43,846 bases of DNA from an uncultured delta proteobacterium. GTDB taxonomy: Bacteria; Myxococcota_A; Polyangia; Polyangiales; Polyangiaceae. This document shows positions 8,178-16,179 of this stretch, in pieces. The notes under the pieces were generated by a model. The model worked only from the letters and a program-made list of their open reading frames with translations. It did no database searches and was not told where the DNA came from. Each line of letters starts with the position of its first letter. The first letter of the stretch is position 1. The stretch spans positions 1-43,846 of the forward strand of contig CAIVJW010000096.1 in assembly GCA_903906315.1 (NCBI GenBank), given 5' to 3'. The position numbers and the translations under genes are program-made.

Positions 8178-8987
8178 TCACTTGCGGGTGATGGTGACCT
8201 TCTTGATCGCGACGGGGGTCCGCGGCTTCTCGCGGGCGACCTCGACGGACGCGATCTTGTGCACCAGGTCGACGGGCCCGCACTCGCCGAAGATCGTGTA
8301 GCTCACGTCGAGGTGCGCCGCGGCGTCGTCCGTGATGAAGAACTGCGCGCCGTTCGTGTTCGGGCCGCGGTTCGCCATGCAGAGCAGGCCGGCGCGGTCG
8401 TGGTTCGCGTCCTCCCAGATCTCGTCGGGCACGACGTAGCCCGGCTCGCCGGTGCCGTTCTTCCTCGAGTCGCCGCCCTGGATCATGAAGCCCTTGATGA
8501 TGCGGTGGAAGATGGTGCCGTCGTAGGCGGCCTTCTTCTCCCACTTGCCCTCGGGCGTCTTCCACGGCCGCGTGCCGCGGGCGAGGCCGACGAAGTTTGC
8601 CACCGTGAGGGGCGCCTTGTCGTCGAAGAGCTTGCACTCGAGCGAGCCGAGGTCGGTCTCGATCGTGGCCGAGATCGTCTTGCCCGCGGACAGGCCCTTG
8701 GTCGCGTCGTCGAGCGACCACTTGCCCTTGACCGGATCGTCCTCGGAGGGCTTGACCTCGGCGGTCGGCCGGGCGGCGACCTTGCGCTTCTGCGGCTTCG
8801 GCCGCTCGACCGGGGTCGTGTCGACGGGCTTGGCCGTGATCGCCGGCGACGCCGTCTGCTGCGCGGCGGCGACCTGGGTCTGATCCTTGACCGCGGAGGG
8901 CTCGGGCGCGGGCGACTGGCACGCGACGAGCCCCACGAGGGCCGGAAGGAGGACGAACGTGGAGTGGAGGAGGGTCTTCGTGGTCAC
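8178..8987 (-). CDS. Cyclophilin-type peptidyl-prolyl isomerase, lipoprotein
   Basis: A 269-residue lipoprotein that should catalyse cis-trans isomerisation of prolyl bonds in the cell envelope. The leader ends in lipobox LVAC with C23, followed by an Ala/Lys/Pro-rich tether to about residue 95. The cyclophilin domain fills the rest: FHRIIKGFMIQGGD carries the catalytic Arg, QFFIT lies in the active-site groove, and GECGPVDLVHKIASVEV is near the end. GTG at 8987 is chosen because the signal peptide then starts normally. A longer form from 9053 would add an Ala/Arg-rich extension. It is divergent from the DUF192 gene, with a 119-bp shared upstream region. Confidence 0.9.
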   Translation of the reverse strand: MTTKTLLHSTFVLLPALVGLVACQSPAPEPSAVKDQTQVAAAQQTASPAITAKPVDTTPVERPKPQKRKVAARPTAEVKPSEDDPVKGKWSLDDATKGLSAGKTISATIETDLGSLECKLFDDKAPLTVANFVGLARGTRPWKTPEGKWEKKAAYDGTIFHRIIKGFMIQGGDSRKNGTGEPGYVVPDEIWEDANHDRAGLLCMANRGPNTNGAQFFITDDAAAHLDVSYTIFGECGPVDLVHKIASVEVAREKPRTPVAIKKVTITRK

Positions 8988-9106
8988 GGGCGCCCGTGTT
9001 ACTAGCGCCCGCGCCGCGGTCAAGGGGGCCGTGGCGGCAGCCGGGGGCCGCACGATGGCGCGGCGACGCGCGCTCGGGTAGAAACGCCCGCGGGATGGAG
9101 GAAGCG

Positions 9107-9754
9107 GTGAAGATCGTCCGCGTGTGTGCGCTCTCGTTCGCCGTCCTGGCCGCGTGCGAGCCGCGCGTCGAGGAGCCGGTCCGGCCCGAGGTGACCACGG
9201 CGCCCGCGTCGGCCGGATCCGCGGCCGCTCCGACCACGCCGGCCACGCGAGCCGCGACGACCGCGATCGCCGCGCCCGCGCGCCCCGACCGCTGCATCCG
9301 CGCGACGCCGAAGGCGCCGGACCGCACGCTCGCGCGCGACGGCGGCGTCGACCCGGCCTGCCCGAAGGACCCGGACAAGGCGCCCAAGCTCCGCGCCGGG
9401 AAGGTGACCTTCGAGGGCGGCAAGGCCGCGGTCGCCGTCGAGATCGCGGCCGAGGACCACGATCGGCAGCGCGGCCTGATGTACCGGAAGAAGCTGGCCG
9501 AGGACGCCGGGATGATCTTCGCCTTCGAGGAGCGGCGAAACCACACGTTCTGGATGCACAACACGTGCATACCGCTCGACATGATCTTCCTCGACGGCGA
9601 CGGCACCATCGTCGGCATCGAGGAGAACGTGCCGACGATGGACGACTCGACGTTCGAGGTCGGCTGCCCCTCGCGCTACGTCCTCGAGGTGAACGCGGGC
9701 TACTCGCGGCGCCACGCCGTCGAGGCCGGGCAGCGCGTCACGCTCGATCTCTGA
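9107..9754 (+). CDS. DUF192-domain lipoprotein
   Basis: A 215-residue predicted lipoprotein with lipobox LAAC (C17) and an Ala/Thr/Pro linker. From about residue 95 it has a DUF192 domain: DRQRGLMYRKKL, GMIFAF, the hallmark FWMHNTCIPLDMIFLD, then GIEENVPTMDD and YVLEVNAG. DUF192 is a small beta-barrel family of unknown biochemical function, often exported. GTG at 9107 is preferred over ATG at 9095 because GGAGGA sits 4-5 nt upstream of the GTG and the signal peptide then begins with a normal VKIVR charge pattern. Confidence 0.9.
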   Translation: MKIVRVCALSFAVLAACEPRVEEPVRPEVTTAPASAGSAAAPTTPATRAATTAIAAPARPDRCIRATPKAPDRTLARDGGVDPACPKDPDKAPKLRAGKVTFEGGKAAVAVEIAAEDHDRQRGLMYRKKLAEDAGMIFAFEERRNHTFWMHNTCIPLDMIFLDGDGTIVGIEENVPTMDDSTFEVGCPSRYVLEVNAGYSRRHAVEAGQRVTLDL

Positions 9755-9769
9755 CCCCCCGGCCTGCGA

Positions 9770-10384
9770 TCAGCAGCCCGAGCCGGCGCCGTCGCAGCTC
9801 GCGTAGCAGTCGCCGCAGACGACGCACTGGGCGTAGTCGATGTAGAGCTGCGCGCCGAACGGGTACGCCATCTGGCAGTCGTCGACGCAGAAGCTGTCGC
9901 CGGGCGCGCAGCCCTGGAGGCAGTTGGCGAAATCGATGCAATCGAGGTCGTTCGAGCACGCGTCGTACTGCGCGGAGCAGCCGCTCTGCGCGGAGCACTC
10001 GGCGCAGATCTGGCAATCGCCGGCGGCGTCGCAGGATCCGGCGGTGGTGCTCGACGACGACGAGGTCGTCGACGTGGTGGTCGAGCTGGAGCTCGTCGTC
10101 GAGGTCGTCGAGGTCGTCGAGGTCGTGCTGCTCGTCGTCGACGAGGTCGTGGTCGTCGCCCCGCCGCCAGCGCCGGTCTGCGACGTCGTCGCGCCGCCCC
10201 CTTCGCCGCTCGTGCCCGTGGTCGTGACACCGGATCCGCCGCCGTAGCCTTCATCCCCCTCCCCGCCGCCGAAGGCGAGCGGGTCGAGCGGCTGCGCGCA
10301 CGCGAGGGGGGCCGCGGCGGCCGCCGCGATCAGCACCAGGGCGACGCGACCGAAACGCAGCCAGAGAGACGAACGAGCGTGCAT
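9770..10384 (-). CDS. Exported Cys-rich protein with Ser/Thr low-complexity linker
   Basis: A 204-residue protein with a signal peptide (hydrophobic 14-28, Cys at 29, weak lipobox). A Gly-rich patch is followed by about 60 residues made almost only of Ser and Thr (about 80-125). The ~80-residue tail holds 16 cysteines in CxxC-like spacing (CDAAGDCQICAEC, CVVCGDCYASC). The Ser/Thr tract is probably an extended, possibly glycosylated stalk that displays the disulphide-rich head. Related 'TTTSST' linkers are frequent in surface proteins of myxobacteria. The start is ATG with GGAGGAG about 6 nt upstream. No function can be assigned. Confidence 0.8.
   Translation of the reverse strand: MHARSSLWLRFGRVALVLIAAAAAAPLACAQPLDPLAFGGGEGDEGYGGGSGVTTTGTSGEGGGATTSQTGAGGGATTTTSSTTSSTTSTTSTTSTTSSSSTTTSTTSSSSSTTAGSCDAAGDCQICAECSAQSGCSAQYDACSNDLDCIDFANCLQGCAPGDSFCVDDCQMAYPFGAQLYIDYAQCVVCGDCYASCDGAGSGC
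10050..10160. repeat. Low-complexity (GTCGTCGAG)-like tract inside the Cys-rich protein gene
   Basis: About 110 bp built from short GTCGTC, GAGGTC and GTCGAG units encode, on the minus strand, the Ser/Thr stalk. The sequence is prone to slippage, so its length may vary between strains. Confidence 0.75.
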
Positions 10385-10467
10385 CGAAGACTCCTCCGGG
10401 CGAGCCCGGGCGTGGCAGAGTTGCCGGTGGGCCGATCGTCGCATGGATCGGGCCCCGGAGGCACGGC

Positions 10468-12009
10468 TTGGAGGGGATCGGCGCGGAGCTCTCGCGGCTC
10501 GTCGTCTGGCTCGGCGTGGCGGTCGAGGTGATCGCGCTCGCGCTCGTGCCGCTCGTGCTGCTCCGCCGCAAGGAGCCGGCGAGCACCGCGGCGTGGATCC
10601 TCGCGCTCGTGTTCCTCCCGGGGCTCGGCGCGACGCTCTTCCTCTTGTTCGGGCGCGATCGCGTGCACCTGCCCGCGCGCTGGAAGCGCGACGCCGACCG
10701 CGAGCTCGCCTTGCGGCGCCGGGCGCTCGCGGGGCCGACGCACCGGCGCCGTCCGACGCTGACCGAGCTGTTCCAGGCGCCGCCGGGCGATGAGGACGTC
10801 GCGCGGCGGCGCGCGGAGGCCCGGGTGGCCCGCGACCTGTTCCGCGTGGCCGCGTCGCTCGCGGGCACGGAGCCGACGGCGCACAACCGCGTCGGCTTGC
10901 TCGTCGACGGCGACGCGACCTACGAGGCGATCGGGCGCGCGATCGACGACGCCGAGTCGGACGTCTTCGCGGAGTACTACCTCGTGCGCGAGGACGGGAC
11001 GGCGGCGTGGCTGCGCGATCGCCTGCTCGCCGCGGCCGAGCGCGGCTGCGACGTCAAGCTCCTGCTCGACGGCTACGGCTGCTTCTGGCTGAGCCACCAC
11101 TTCCTCGCTCCGCTCCGCGCGGCGGGCGTCGAGGTCGCGTTCTTCCTGCCGGCCCGGATGATGTTCCTGCAGCCGATGAACCTCAGAAACCACCGGAAGA
11201 TCGTCGTCGTCGACCACGACGTCGCGTTCACGGGCGGCATCAACGTGGGCGACGAGTACCGGGGCAAGCACGGCCCGTGGCGAGACACGCACCTCCGCAT
11301 CGAGGGCCCCGCCGCGCGCGACCTCGGGCACGTGTTCGCCGAGGACTGGCACTTCGCGACCGGCCGCGTGATCCCGGGCGAGAGGCCGCACGGATCGCTC
11401 CCGCCCGGCGAGAGCCCCGCGGCCCTCGATCCGCCGACGGCCGGGCGTGGCGAGGCCATGGTGGCCGTCGTGCGGAGCGGTCCGGACCTCGAGGGGCCGC
11501 ACCGCGAGACGATCCACCGGCTGTTCTTCGTCGCGATCGCGCTCGCGCGGTCGAGCGTGCACATCACGACGCCGTACTTCATCCCGGACCGCGCGATCGC
11601 GGTCGCGCTCCAGACGGCGGCCGCGCGCGGCGTCGAGGTGACGCTGCTGCTGCCGAGCCGGTCGAACCACCGCGTCGTCGGCGAGGCGGGCCGGTCGTTT
11701 TACGAGGACCTGCTCGGCGCGGGCGTGCGCATCCTCGAGTACGGGCCCGGGATGATCCACGCAAAGACGATGGTCATCGACGGGGCCGTGTCGCTCGTCG
11801 GCAGCGCGAACATGGATCTCCGCAGCTTCCGGCTGAACTTCGAGGTGCACACGGTGGTGCGCGATCGCGCGCTCGCGCGCCGGCTCGAGGAGACCTTCGA
11901 GGCGGACCTCGCGGTGTCCGCCGAGGTCGATCTCGAGGCGTTCCGCGCGCGCCCGGCGCTGCGCAAGCTCGCGCAGGGCGCCGCGCGGCTGCTCGTGCCG
12001 CTGATGTGA
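10468..12009 (+). CDS. cls: Cardiolipin synthase (phospholipase D family)
   Basis: A 513-residue inner-membrane enzyme that condenses phosphatidylglycerol to cardiolipin. Two N-terminal membrane helices (about 10-31 and 38-60) precede two phospholipase D domains. The first HKD motif is H242-K244-D249 (NHRKIVVVDHD) followed by FTGGINVGDEY. The second is H431-K433-D438 (HAKTMVIDG) followed by GSANMDLRSF. Length and order match bacterial ClsA. The start is a TTG at 10468, supported by GGAGG about 7 nt upstream. An ATG at 10443 is in another frame. No other lipid gene is next to it. Confidence 0.94.
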   Translation: MEGIGAELSRLVVWLGVAVEVIALALVPLVLLRRKEPASTAAWILALVFLPGLGATLFLLFGRDRVHLPARWKRDADRELALRRRALAGPTHRRRPTLTELFQAPPGDEDVARRRAEARVARDLFRVAASLAGTEPTAHNRVGLLVDGDATYEAIGRAIDDAESDVFAEYYLVREDGTAAWLRDRLLAAAERGCDVKLLLDGYGCFWLSHHFLAPLRAAGVEVAFFLPARMMFLQPMNLRNHRKIVVVDHDVAFTGGINVGDEYRGKHGPWRDTHLRIEGPAARDLGHVFAEDWHFATGRVIPGERPHGSLPPGESPAALDPPTAGRGEAMVAVVRSGPDLEGPHRETIHRLFFVAIALARSSVHITTPYFIPDRAIAVALQTAAARGVEVTLLLPSRSNHRVVGEAGRSFYEDLLGAGVRILEYGPGMIHAKTMVIDGAVSLVGSANMDLRSFRLNFEVHTVVRDRALARRLEETFEADLAVSAEVDLEAFRARPALRKLAQGAARLLVPLM

Positions 12010-12103
12010 GGGCCGCGATCCGCCGGTCGACGCCCCGAGGCCCTCGCGATCCTCCCCGAGGGGCGGCGCCTGCCGGACGAGACGCGCGGCGCGTCCCGGC
12101 GGT

Positions 12104-12712
12104 TCAGCGAGCGGACTCGATCAGCCCGCGAAAGGCCTGACGCGCGGCCTGCACGGTCTCGTCGGGGCCGACCATGCGGAAGAACCAGGTGCCGCGATCC
12201 TTCGTTTTCACCGCCGCGCCGCGCATGCGCCAGCCGTGCTTCACCATCTGCACGGGCGACTGCTTCTTCGGCCCGACGGGCGGCGTGAGCGCGACCTTGA
12301 ACGTGCTCGGCGACGTCTCGACGAGGTCGACCTCGAGCCCGCCCTCCCCGGGGAAGCGCTCGCGCTTGGCCGCCGCGCCCACGTCGCCGTCGAACTGGCC
12401 GTACCACTCCTTGAAGTTCCTCTCGACGTCGCCCTTCGCGCCCGTGCCGAAGAAGAGCACGTCCACCGTCGCGTCCTCCTTGTCGGCGCCGACCTTGTCG
12501 ACCTTGTACGACGCCTTGCACGGGCCGCTTCGGGGGATGTCGACGACGGTCCACGTCGCCGGGACCGCCCAGCGCAGCGGGTCGACCGCCGGCGCGGGCG
12601 CGGACGCCGGGGGCGCGGGGGCGATCTCGTCGGGCTGCTTGTTGCAGCCGAGGAGCAGGACGATCGGCAGGACGGCGAGCGCAGGTCGGAGGGAGATCAA
12701 GGGGACGCCCAC
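12104..12712 (-). CDS. Lipoprotein of unknown function
   Basis: A 202-residue protein with a hydrophobic leader ending in lipobox LLGC (C23), then an Ala/Pro linker. The mature part (about 48-200) has a mixed alpha/beta pattern (WAVPATWTVVDIP, then ATVDVLFFGTGAKGDVERN, GTWFFRMVGPDETVQAA). It resembles small exported proteins common in Myxococcota and Planctomycetes that carry a PsbP-like fold, but that match is only by eye. The start is GTG at 12712. The nearby ATG at 12723 is out of frame. Confidence 0.75.
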   Translation of the reverse strand: MGVPLISLRPALAVLPIVLLLGCNKQPDEIAPAPPASAPAPAVDPLRWAVPATWTVVDIPRSGPCKASYKVDKVGADKEDATVDVLFFGTGAKGDVERNFKEWYGQFDGDVGAAAKRERFPGEGGLEVDLVETSPSTFKVALTPPVGPKKQSPVQMVKHGWRMRGAAVKTKDRGTWFFRMVGPDETVQAARQAFRGLIESAR

Positions 12713-12991
12713 CGGTACACCATTTCGACGCCCGCGGCCCCGGGGCGGGCGGCCGCGAGCGAGCCGGACGCGGCTGCGCGGGCTGGGGACCCCGGCGAGA
12801 CCTCGCGCGAGCCTCCGACGGGTGGGCCGAAACGCCGCGCAGCCACCGAGGCCGACGCGCCGACGAGGCGCCTTCCGGTCGGTCCCGCCTCGCGGGATCA
12901 CGCGGCCGCGCCGACCGCAGATCGAACGCCGGCCCCGCCCGTCGAAGCCCCTGCCCTTCCCGAGCCCTGTCACCGCCCCGGAGCGCCCCGC
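12713..12991. other. Divergent intergenic region, 279 bp
   Basis: This lies between the minus-strand lipoprotein gene and the VWA gene. The one structure seen is an inverted repeat at 12729-12751, CGCCCGC/GCGGGCG with a 9-nt GC loop, close to the lipoprotein start. No clear promoter hexamers and no supported ORF were found. Confidence 0.5.
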
Positions 12992-14521
12992 ATGAAGCCC
13001 ACGACCGTCGCCTTCCTCGCCGCCGCCGGCATGCTGCTCACGAGCCTCACCGTCTACTCGGTGACCCCGCCCGGCGGCTTCCACGGGGGCCCCCCGACCG
13101 AGGTCGCCGACGCGATCGGCGGCGAGAGCCCGCTCGCCGTCGCGACCGACGACCGCGACCGCGACCGCGACCGCGACCGCGGCGACGCGATCTCCCGCTT
13201 CGACGTGGGGTCCACCCTCCGCGTCGAGGGGCGCCTCGGCCACGCCCGCCTCGCCCGCGCGGGCCGCGGCGAGACCTTCGTCCTGCTCGAGATCCGCGGC
13301 GCCGACACCGGCGGCGTCTCGGCGCCCGCGCCCGTCAACCTCTCGATCCTCGTCGACCGATCGGGATCGATGAAGGGCGCGCGCCTCCGCAACGCGATCG
13401 CGGGCGCGGCCGGCGCGGTCGATCGCCTCCACGAGGGCGACGTCGTCTCCGTCGTCACGTTCGACACGACCACCCAGGTCGTCGTGCCCCCGACGCCCCT
13501 CGACCCGGCGAGCCGCGATCGCGTGATCGGCGCCATCCGCGGGATCACGCTCGGCAGCGACACGTGCATCTCGTGCGGCCTCGAGGAGGCCATGAGCCAG
13601 CTCGATCGCACGACCGGCCGGGTGAACCGCATGATCCTGCTCTCGGACGGCGACGCGAACCGCGGCGTGCGCGACGTCGCCGGCTTCCGCGCCATCGGCC
13701 GCCGCGCCCAGGCGCAGAACCTCGGCGTCACGACGATCGGCGTGGACGTCGACTACAACGAGAAGATCATGTCGGCGATCGCGCAGGAGTCGAACGGCCG
13801 CCATTTCTTCGTCGAGAACGACGCCGACCTCGCGCGCGTCTTCGCGACCGAGGCCGAGAGCGCGACCGCGGCCGTCGCGGCCGACGCCGAGGCCCGCATC
13901 GACCTCGGCCCCGACGTCGAGGTGGTTCGCGTGATCGACCGCTCCTCGCGCCGCGAGGGCCGCCGCGTCATCGTCCCGCTCGGCGCCTTCGCGCGCGGCG
14001 AGGAGAAGACCGTGCTGCTCCAGGTGCGGGTCCCCACGGGCCGCGAGGGCGTCGCCCCCGTGGCCTCGGTCGACCTCGCGTACCGCGACCTCCGCACCCG
14101 CGAGCCCGGCCGCTGCTCCGGTCGGCTCTCGGCCACCGTCACGGCCGACCCGCGCGACGCGAGCGACCTCGACCCCGTCGTCGCCGGCCGCGTCCAGCGC
14201 AGCGAGACGGCGTCCGTGCTGAACGAGGCGAACGACCTCTACGCCCAGGGCCGCGCCGACGAGGCGCAGCGCCGCCTGCGCGATCGGGTCCGCCTCCTCG
14301 ACGCCGCCGGCGCGACCGCGAGGAAGGCCGCCCCGGCCGCCCGATCGGCCGACGTGGCGCGGGACTTCGACGGCCAGCGCGCCGCGCTCGACCAGGCGAC
14401 CCGGGGCTTCGCGTCCCCGCCGGCGGCCGCCGCGCCGGGCGGCGGCCCGGTCGAGCCGAGCCGCGTCGCGAAGAGCGCTGCGAAGCGCAACGCGGAGAGC
14501 GCCGTCAACCTCGGCTTCTGA
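12992..14521 (+). CDS. Exported von Willebrand factor type A domain protein
   Basis: A 509-residue protein with an N-terminal hydrophobic segment (5-25) as signal or anchor. A short Asp-Arg repeat lies at about 53-63. The VWA domain (about 105-290) has the metal-ion-dependent adhesion site DRSGS at 122-126 (DxSxS), a later Thr in GSDTCISCG and LLSDGDANRG as the third MIDAS segment. A beta-rich region (to about 400) and a helical Ala/Arg tail follow. No second membrane helix, peptidase or ligase motif is visible. VWA proteins usually mediate metal-dependent protein contacts, and the partner is unknown. It stands alone with no ribosome-binding site seen before the ATG. Confidence 0.85.
   Translation: MKPTTVAFLAAAGMLLTSLTVYSVTPPGGFHGGPPTEVADAIGGESPLAVATDDRDRDRDRDRGDAISRFDVGSTLRVEGRLGHARLARAGRGETFVLLEIRGADTGGVSAPAPVNLSILVDRSGSMKGARLRNAIAGAAGAVDRLHEGDVVSVVTFDTTTQVVVPPTPLDPASRDRVIGAIRGITLGSDTCISCGLEEAMSQLDRTTGRVNRMILLSDGDANRGVRDVAGFRAIGRRAQAQNLGVTTIGVDVDYNEKIMSAIAQESNGRHFFVENDADLARVFATEAESATAAVAADAEARIDLGPDVEVVRVIDRSSRREGRRVIVPLGAFARGEEKTVLLQVRVPTGREGVAPVASVDLAYRDLRTREPGRCSGRLSATVTADPRDASDLDPVVAGRVQRSETASVLNEANDLYAQGRADEAQRRLRDRVRLLDAAGATARKAAPAARSADVARDFDGQRAALDQATRGFASPPAAAAPGGGPVEPSRVAKSAAKRNAESAVNLGF
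13151..13180. repeat. Five tandem GACCGC units
   Basis: Five perfect 6-bp copies encode Asp-Arg repeats in the VWA protein, just after its signal segment. They form a charged linker and a likely slippage site. Confidence 0.85.
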
Positions 14522-14677
14522 CCTCCCGGCGATCGCGCCGCATCGGCACGCCGAATCGGCGCGCCCGTCACGCCAAGCTGGCTCGCCGCGCCGAGACGGC
14601 GCCCGGCGGACGGCCCATCCGCTCACAAATTCGCCCTGATTCAAGCCATTTCGACGCAGGCGCAGGCCGCTCGGCGC

Positions 14678-14693
14678 TGGCCCCCCGCTTGCT
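14678..14693 (+). promoter_or_regulatory. Candidate sigma-54 (-24/-12) promoter
   Basis: TGGCCCCCCGCTTGCT matches the sigma-54 layout TGGC-N7-TTGCW with exact spacing. It lies 23 nt before the ATG of the ADYC lipoprotein, whose AGGAGG follows at 14706-14712. The stretch upstream is less GC-rich than its surroundings. Transcription would start near 14704. Confidence 0.4.
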
Positions 14694-14716
14694 CTAGGCA
14701 ACCGGCAGGAGGGAAC

Positions 14717-15727
14717 ATGAACCGAACTGCCCGCCTCGCCTCGCTCCTCTCGCTCGCGTCCGCGCTGACCGGCTGCGCCCTCGCGGCGCCGGAGGTCGGC
14801 GACGAGCGCGTCGGCAGCGCCGATCAGGCCTTCGAGCTCCAGTCCTCGTACCGGGTGCTCGGGTTCCTCGTCGAGGCGCTCGGCATCGGGCTGAACGGCA
14901 CCGCGCTGAACGGCGCGGTCCTCGACGGCCACAGCGTCGTGCACGCGAGCCTCCTCGGCGTGAAGAAGGGCGCCGCGGCCGTGGACCAGGTGTCGATCGA
15001 CGGCACCGAGCTCCTCGGCCGCCTCGCCGACGGCAAGCACATCCGCGGCAAGGCCTTCGAGGGCACGAGGTTCCCCGCCGTGCTCGAGGACGGCACCACG
15101 ATCCCCGTGACCCTCGACGCGGTCGAGCGGAGCAACGCGCAGGCCGACCGCGACGTCTGGCGCGTCCACGTCTCGTACGACACCCAGATCGGCCCGCAGC
15201 CCCTGTGCGGCCTCGACGCCGACGGTGCCCCCGTCGCGGCCATCCCCCTCGCCGGCCGCCCGGACACCAACCTCGGTACCCCCGGCGGCGGCGGCTGGGT
15301 GCACGACGCCTCCACGGTGACGTTCGCGTGCGAAGGCCACGTCCTCGCGAAGTGCGTCGAGCTCGGCTACAAGCCCTGGCGCCAGGGCAAGGTCTGCCAG
15401 CCGAAGGGCGGCTGCCAGACGGTGTCGCTCGCCGCGCACCACGAAGCGTGCACCCGCATGCTGCGCGCCGACTTCTGCGGCGACGGCGCCTCGCACACGG
15501 TCGACGGCGTGACGATCGGCATGTCCGACGCCTTCGGCATCCGCGTCGACGCCACCGCGTGGCCGTTCGAGGCGGAGTGGACCGCCGCCGGCGCTCGCTG
15601 CGCCGCCCGACCCCGCGTCGCGGGCCTCCCGCTGCCCGCTTGCTGGGCGAGCCTCGCGGACCCGACGTGCGGCGACGCCTCGCACTTCCAGTCGGGCACG
15701 CTGATCATGACCGAGGGCCTGCCGTGA
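14717..15727 (+). CDS. ADYC-domain lipoprotein
   Basis: A 336-residue predicted lipoprotein with lipobox LTGC (C20). A short pentapeptide-like patch (LNGTALNGAVLDG) lies near 56-68. The C-terminal part holds Cys pairs and RMLRADFCGDGASHTVDG near residue 250, which matches the A-D-Y/F-C signature of the ADYC family found mainly in Myxococcota. The following CWASLADPTCG fits the family's Cys-rich end. Function is unknown, and the location is probably the outer membrane or cell surface. A strong AGGAGG ribosome-binding site precedes the ATG, and a sigma-54-like promoter lies just upstream. Confidence 0.78.
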   Translation: MNRTARLASLLSLASALTGCALAAPEVGDERVGSADQAFELQSSYRVLGFLVEALGIGLNGTALNGAVLDGHSVVHASLLGVKKGAAAVDQVSIDGTELLGRLADGKHIRGKAFEGTRFPAVLEDGTTIPVTLDAVERSNAQADRDVWRVHVSYDTQIGPQPLCGLDADGAPVAAIPLAGRPDTNLGTPGGGGWVHDASTVTFACEGHVLAKCVELGYKPWRQGKVCQPKGGCQTVSLAAHHEACTRMLRADFCGDGASHTVDGVTIGMSDAFGIRVDATAWPFEAEWTAAGARCAARPRVAGLPLPACWASLADPTCGDASHFQSGTLIMTEGLP

Positions 15728-15768
15728 TCCGGCGCGCGATCGCGGCCCCGCGGCCGTAGCCCGACGCA

Positions 15769-15797
15769 TTGCCCTCCCCCGCCTCCGGGCCTACCGT
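15769..15797 (+). promoter_or_regulatory. Candidate sigma-70-type promoter, leaderless spacing
   Basis: TTGCCC at 15769-15774, 17 bp, then TACCGT at 15792-15797. The ATG at 15804 follows after only 6 nt, so the mRNA would start at or near the start codon. Spacing is ideal, but both hexamers are two mismatches from consensus. Confidence 0.5.
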
Positions 15798-15803
15798 CAC
15801 CGG

Positions 15804-16142
15804 ATGCCGAAGGCGCGAATGCTGGCGGGGGGCATCGTGGAGCCCGGCGCGGGGGCCTCGGGCGCGGTGGTCGCGTTCGTCGCCGTGAGCGGCTTCCCGG
15901 GCGGATCGCGCCTGTTCCGGATCGAGGGCCCGGCCAGCGCGCCCGCGGTGCGCGAGCTCGAGGCCGCCACCACGATCGACCTCGGCCGCTTCGACCGCGA
16001 CGCGCAGGAGGAGCTCGAGCCCGCCCTCGCCGAGATCGCAGCGCGCGGCGGCGTCGGCGCGATCGCGCGGCCCGCGCCCGCGTGGGTCGCCGCTCAGGTG
16101 CGCGCGTTCCTCGAGCGCACCGAGGGCCTCGTCATCGACTGA
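15804..16142 (+). CDS. Small conserved-looking protein upstream of glgA
   Basis: A 112-residue protein with no signal peptide or membrane segment, acidic C-terminal half, and a pattern suggesting alternating strands and helices. I do not recognise the family. It precedes glgA by 37 nt on the same strand and could be cotranscribed. Support comes from codon use, a promoter-like element with good spacing and the lack of any better gene here. Confidence 0.6.
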   Translation: MPKARMLAGGIVEPGAGASGAVVAFVAVSGFPGGSRLFRIEGPASAPAVRELEAATTIDLGRFDRDAQEELEPALAEIAARGGVGAIARPAPAWVAAQVRAFLERTEGLVID

Positions 16143-16179
16143 CGCACGGGGCCGCGATCGGGGGACGCGGCCCAGGCCC

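Noticed and set aside
12104-15769. A 1221-codon minus-strand open frame
   Set aside because: Only its first 202 codons from GTG 12712 make a credible protein. The rest is antisense to the VWA and ADYC genes and is Arg/Ala/Gly-rich, the usual shadow of GC-rich coding DNA.
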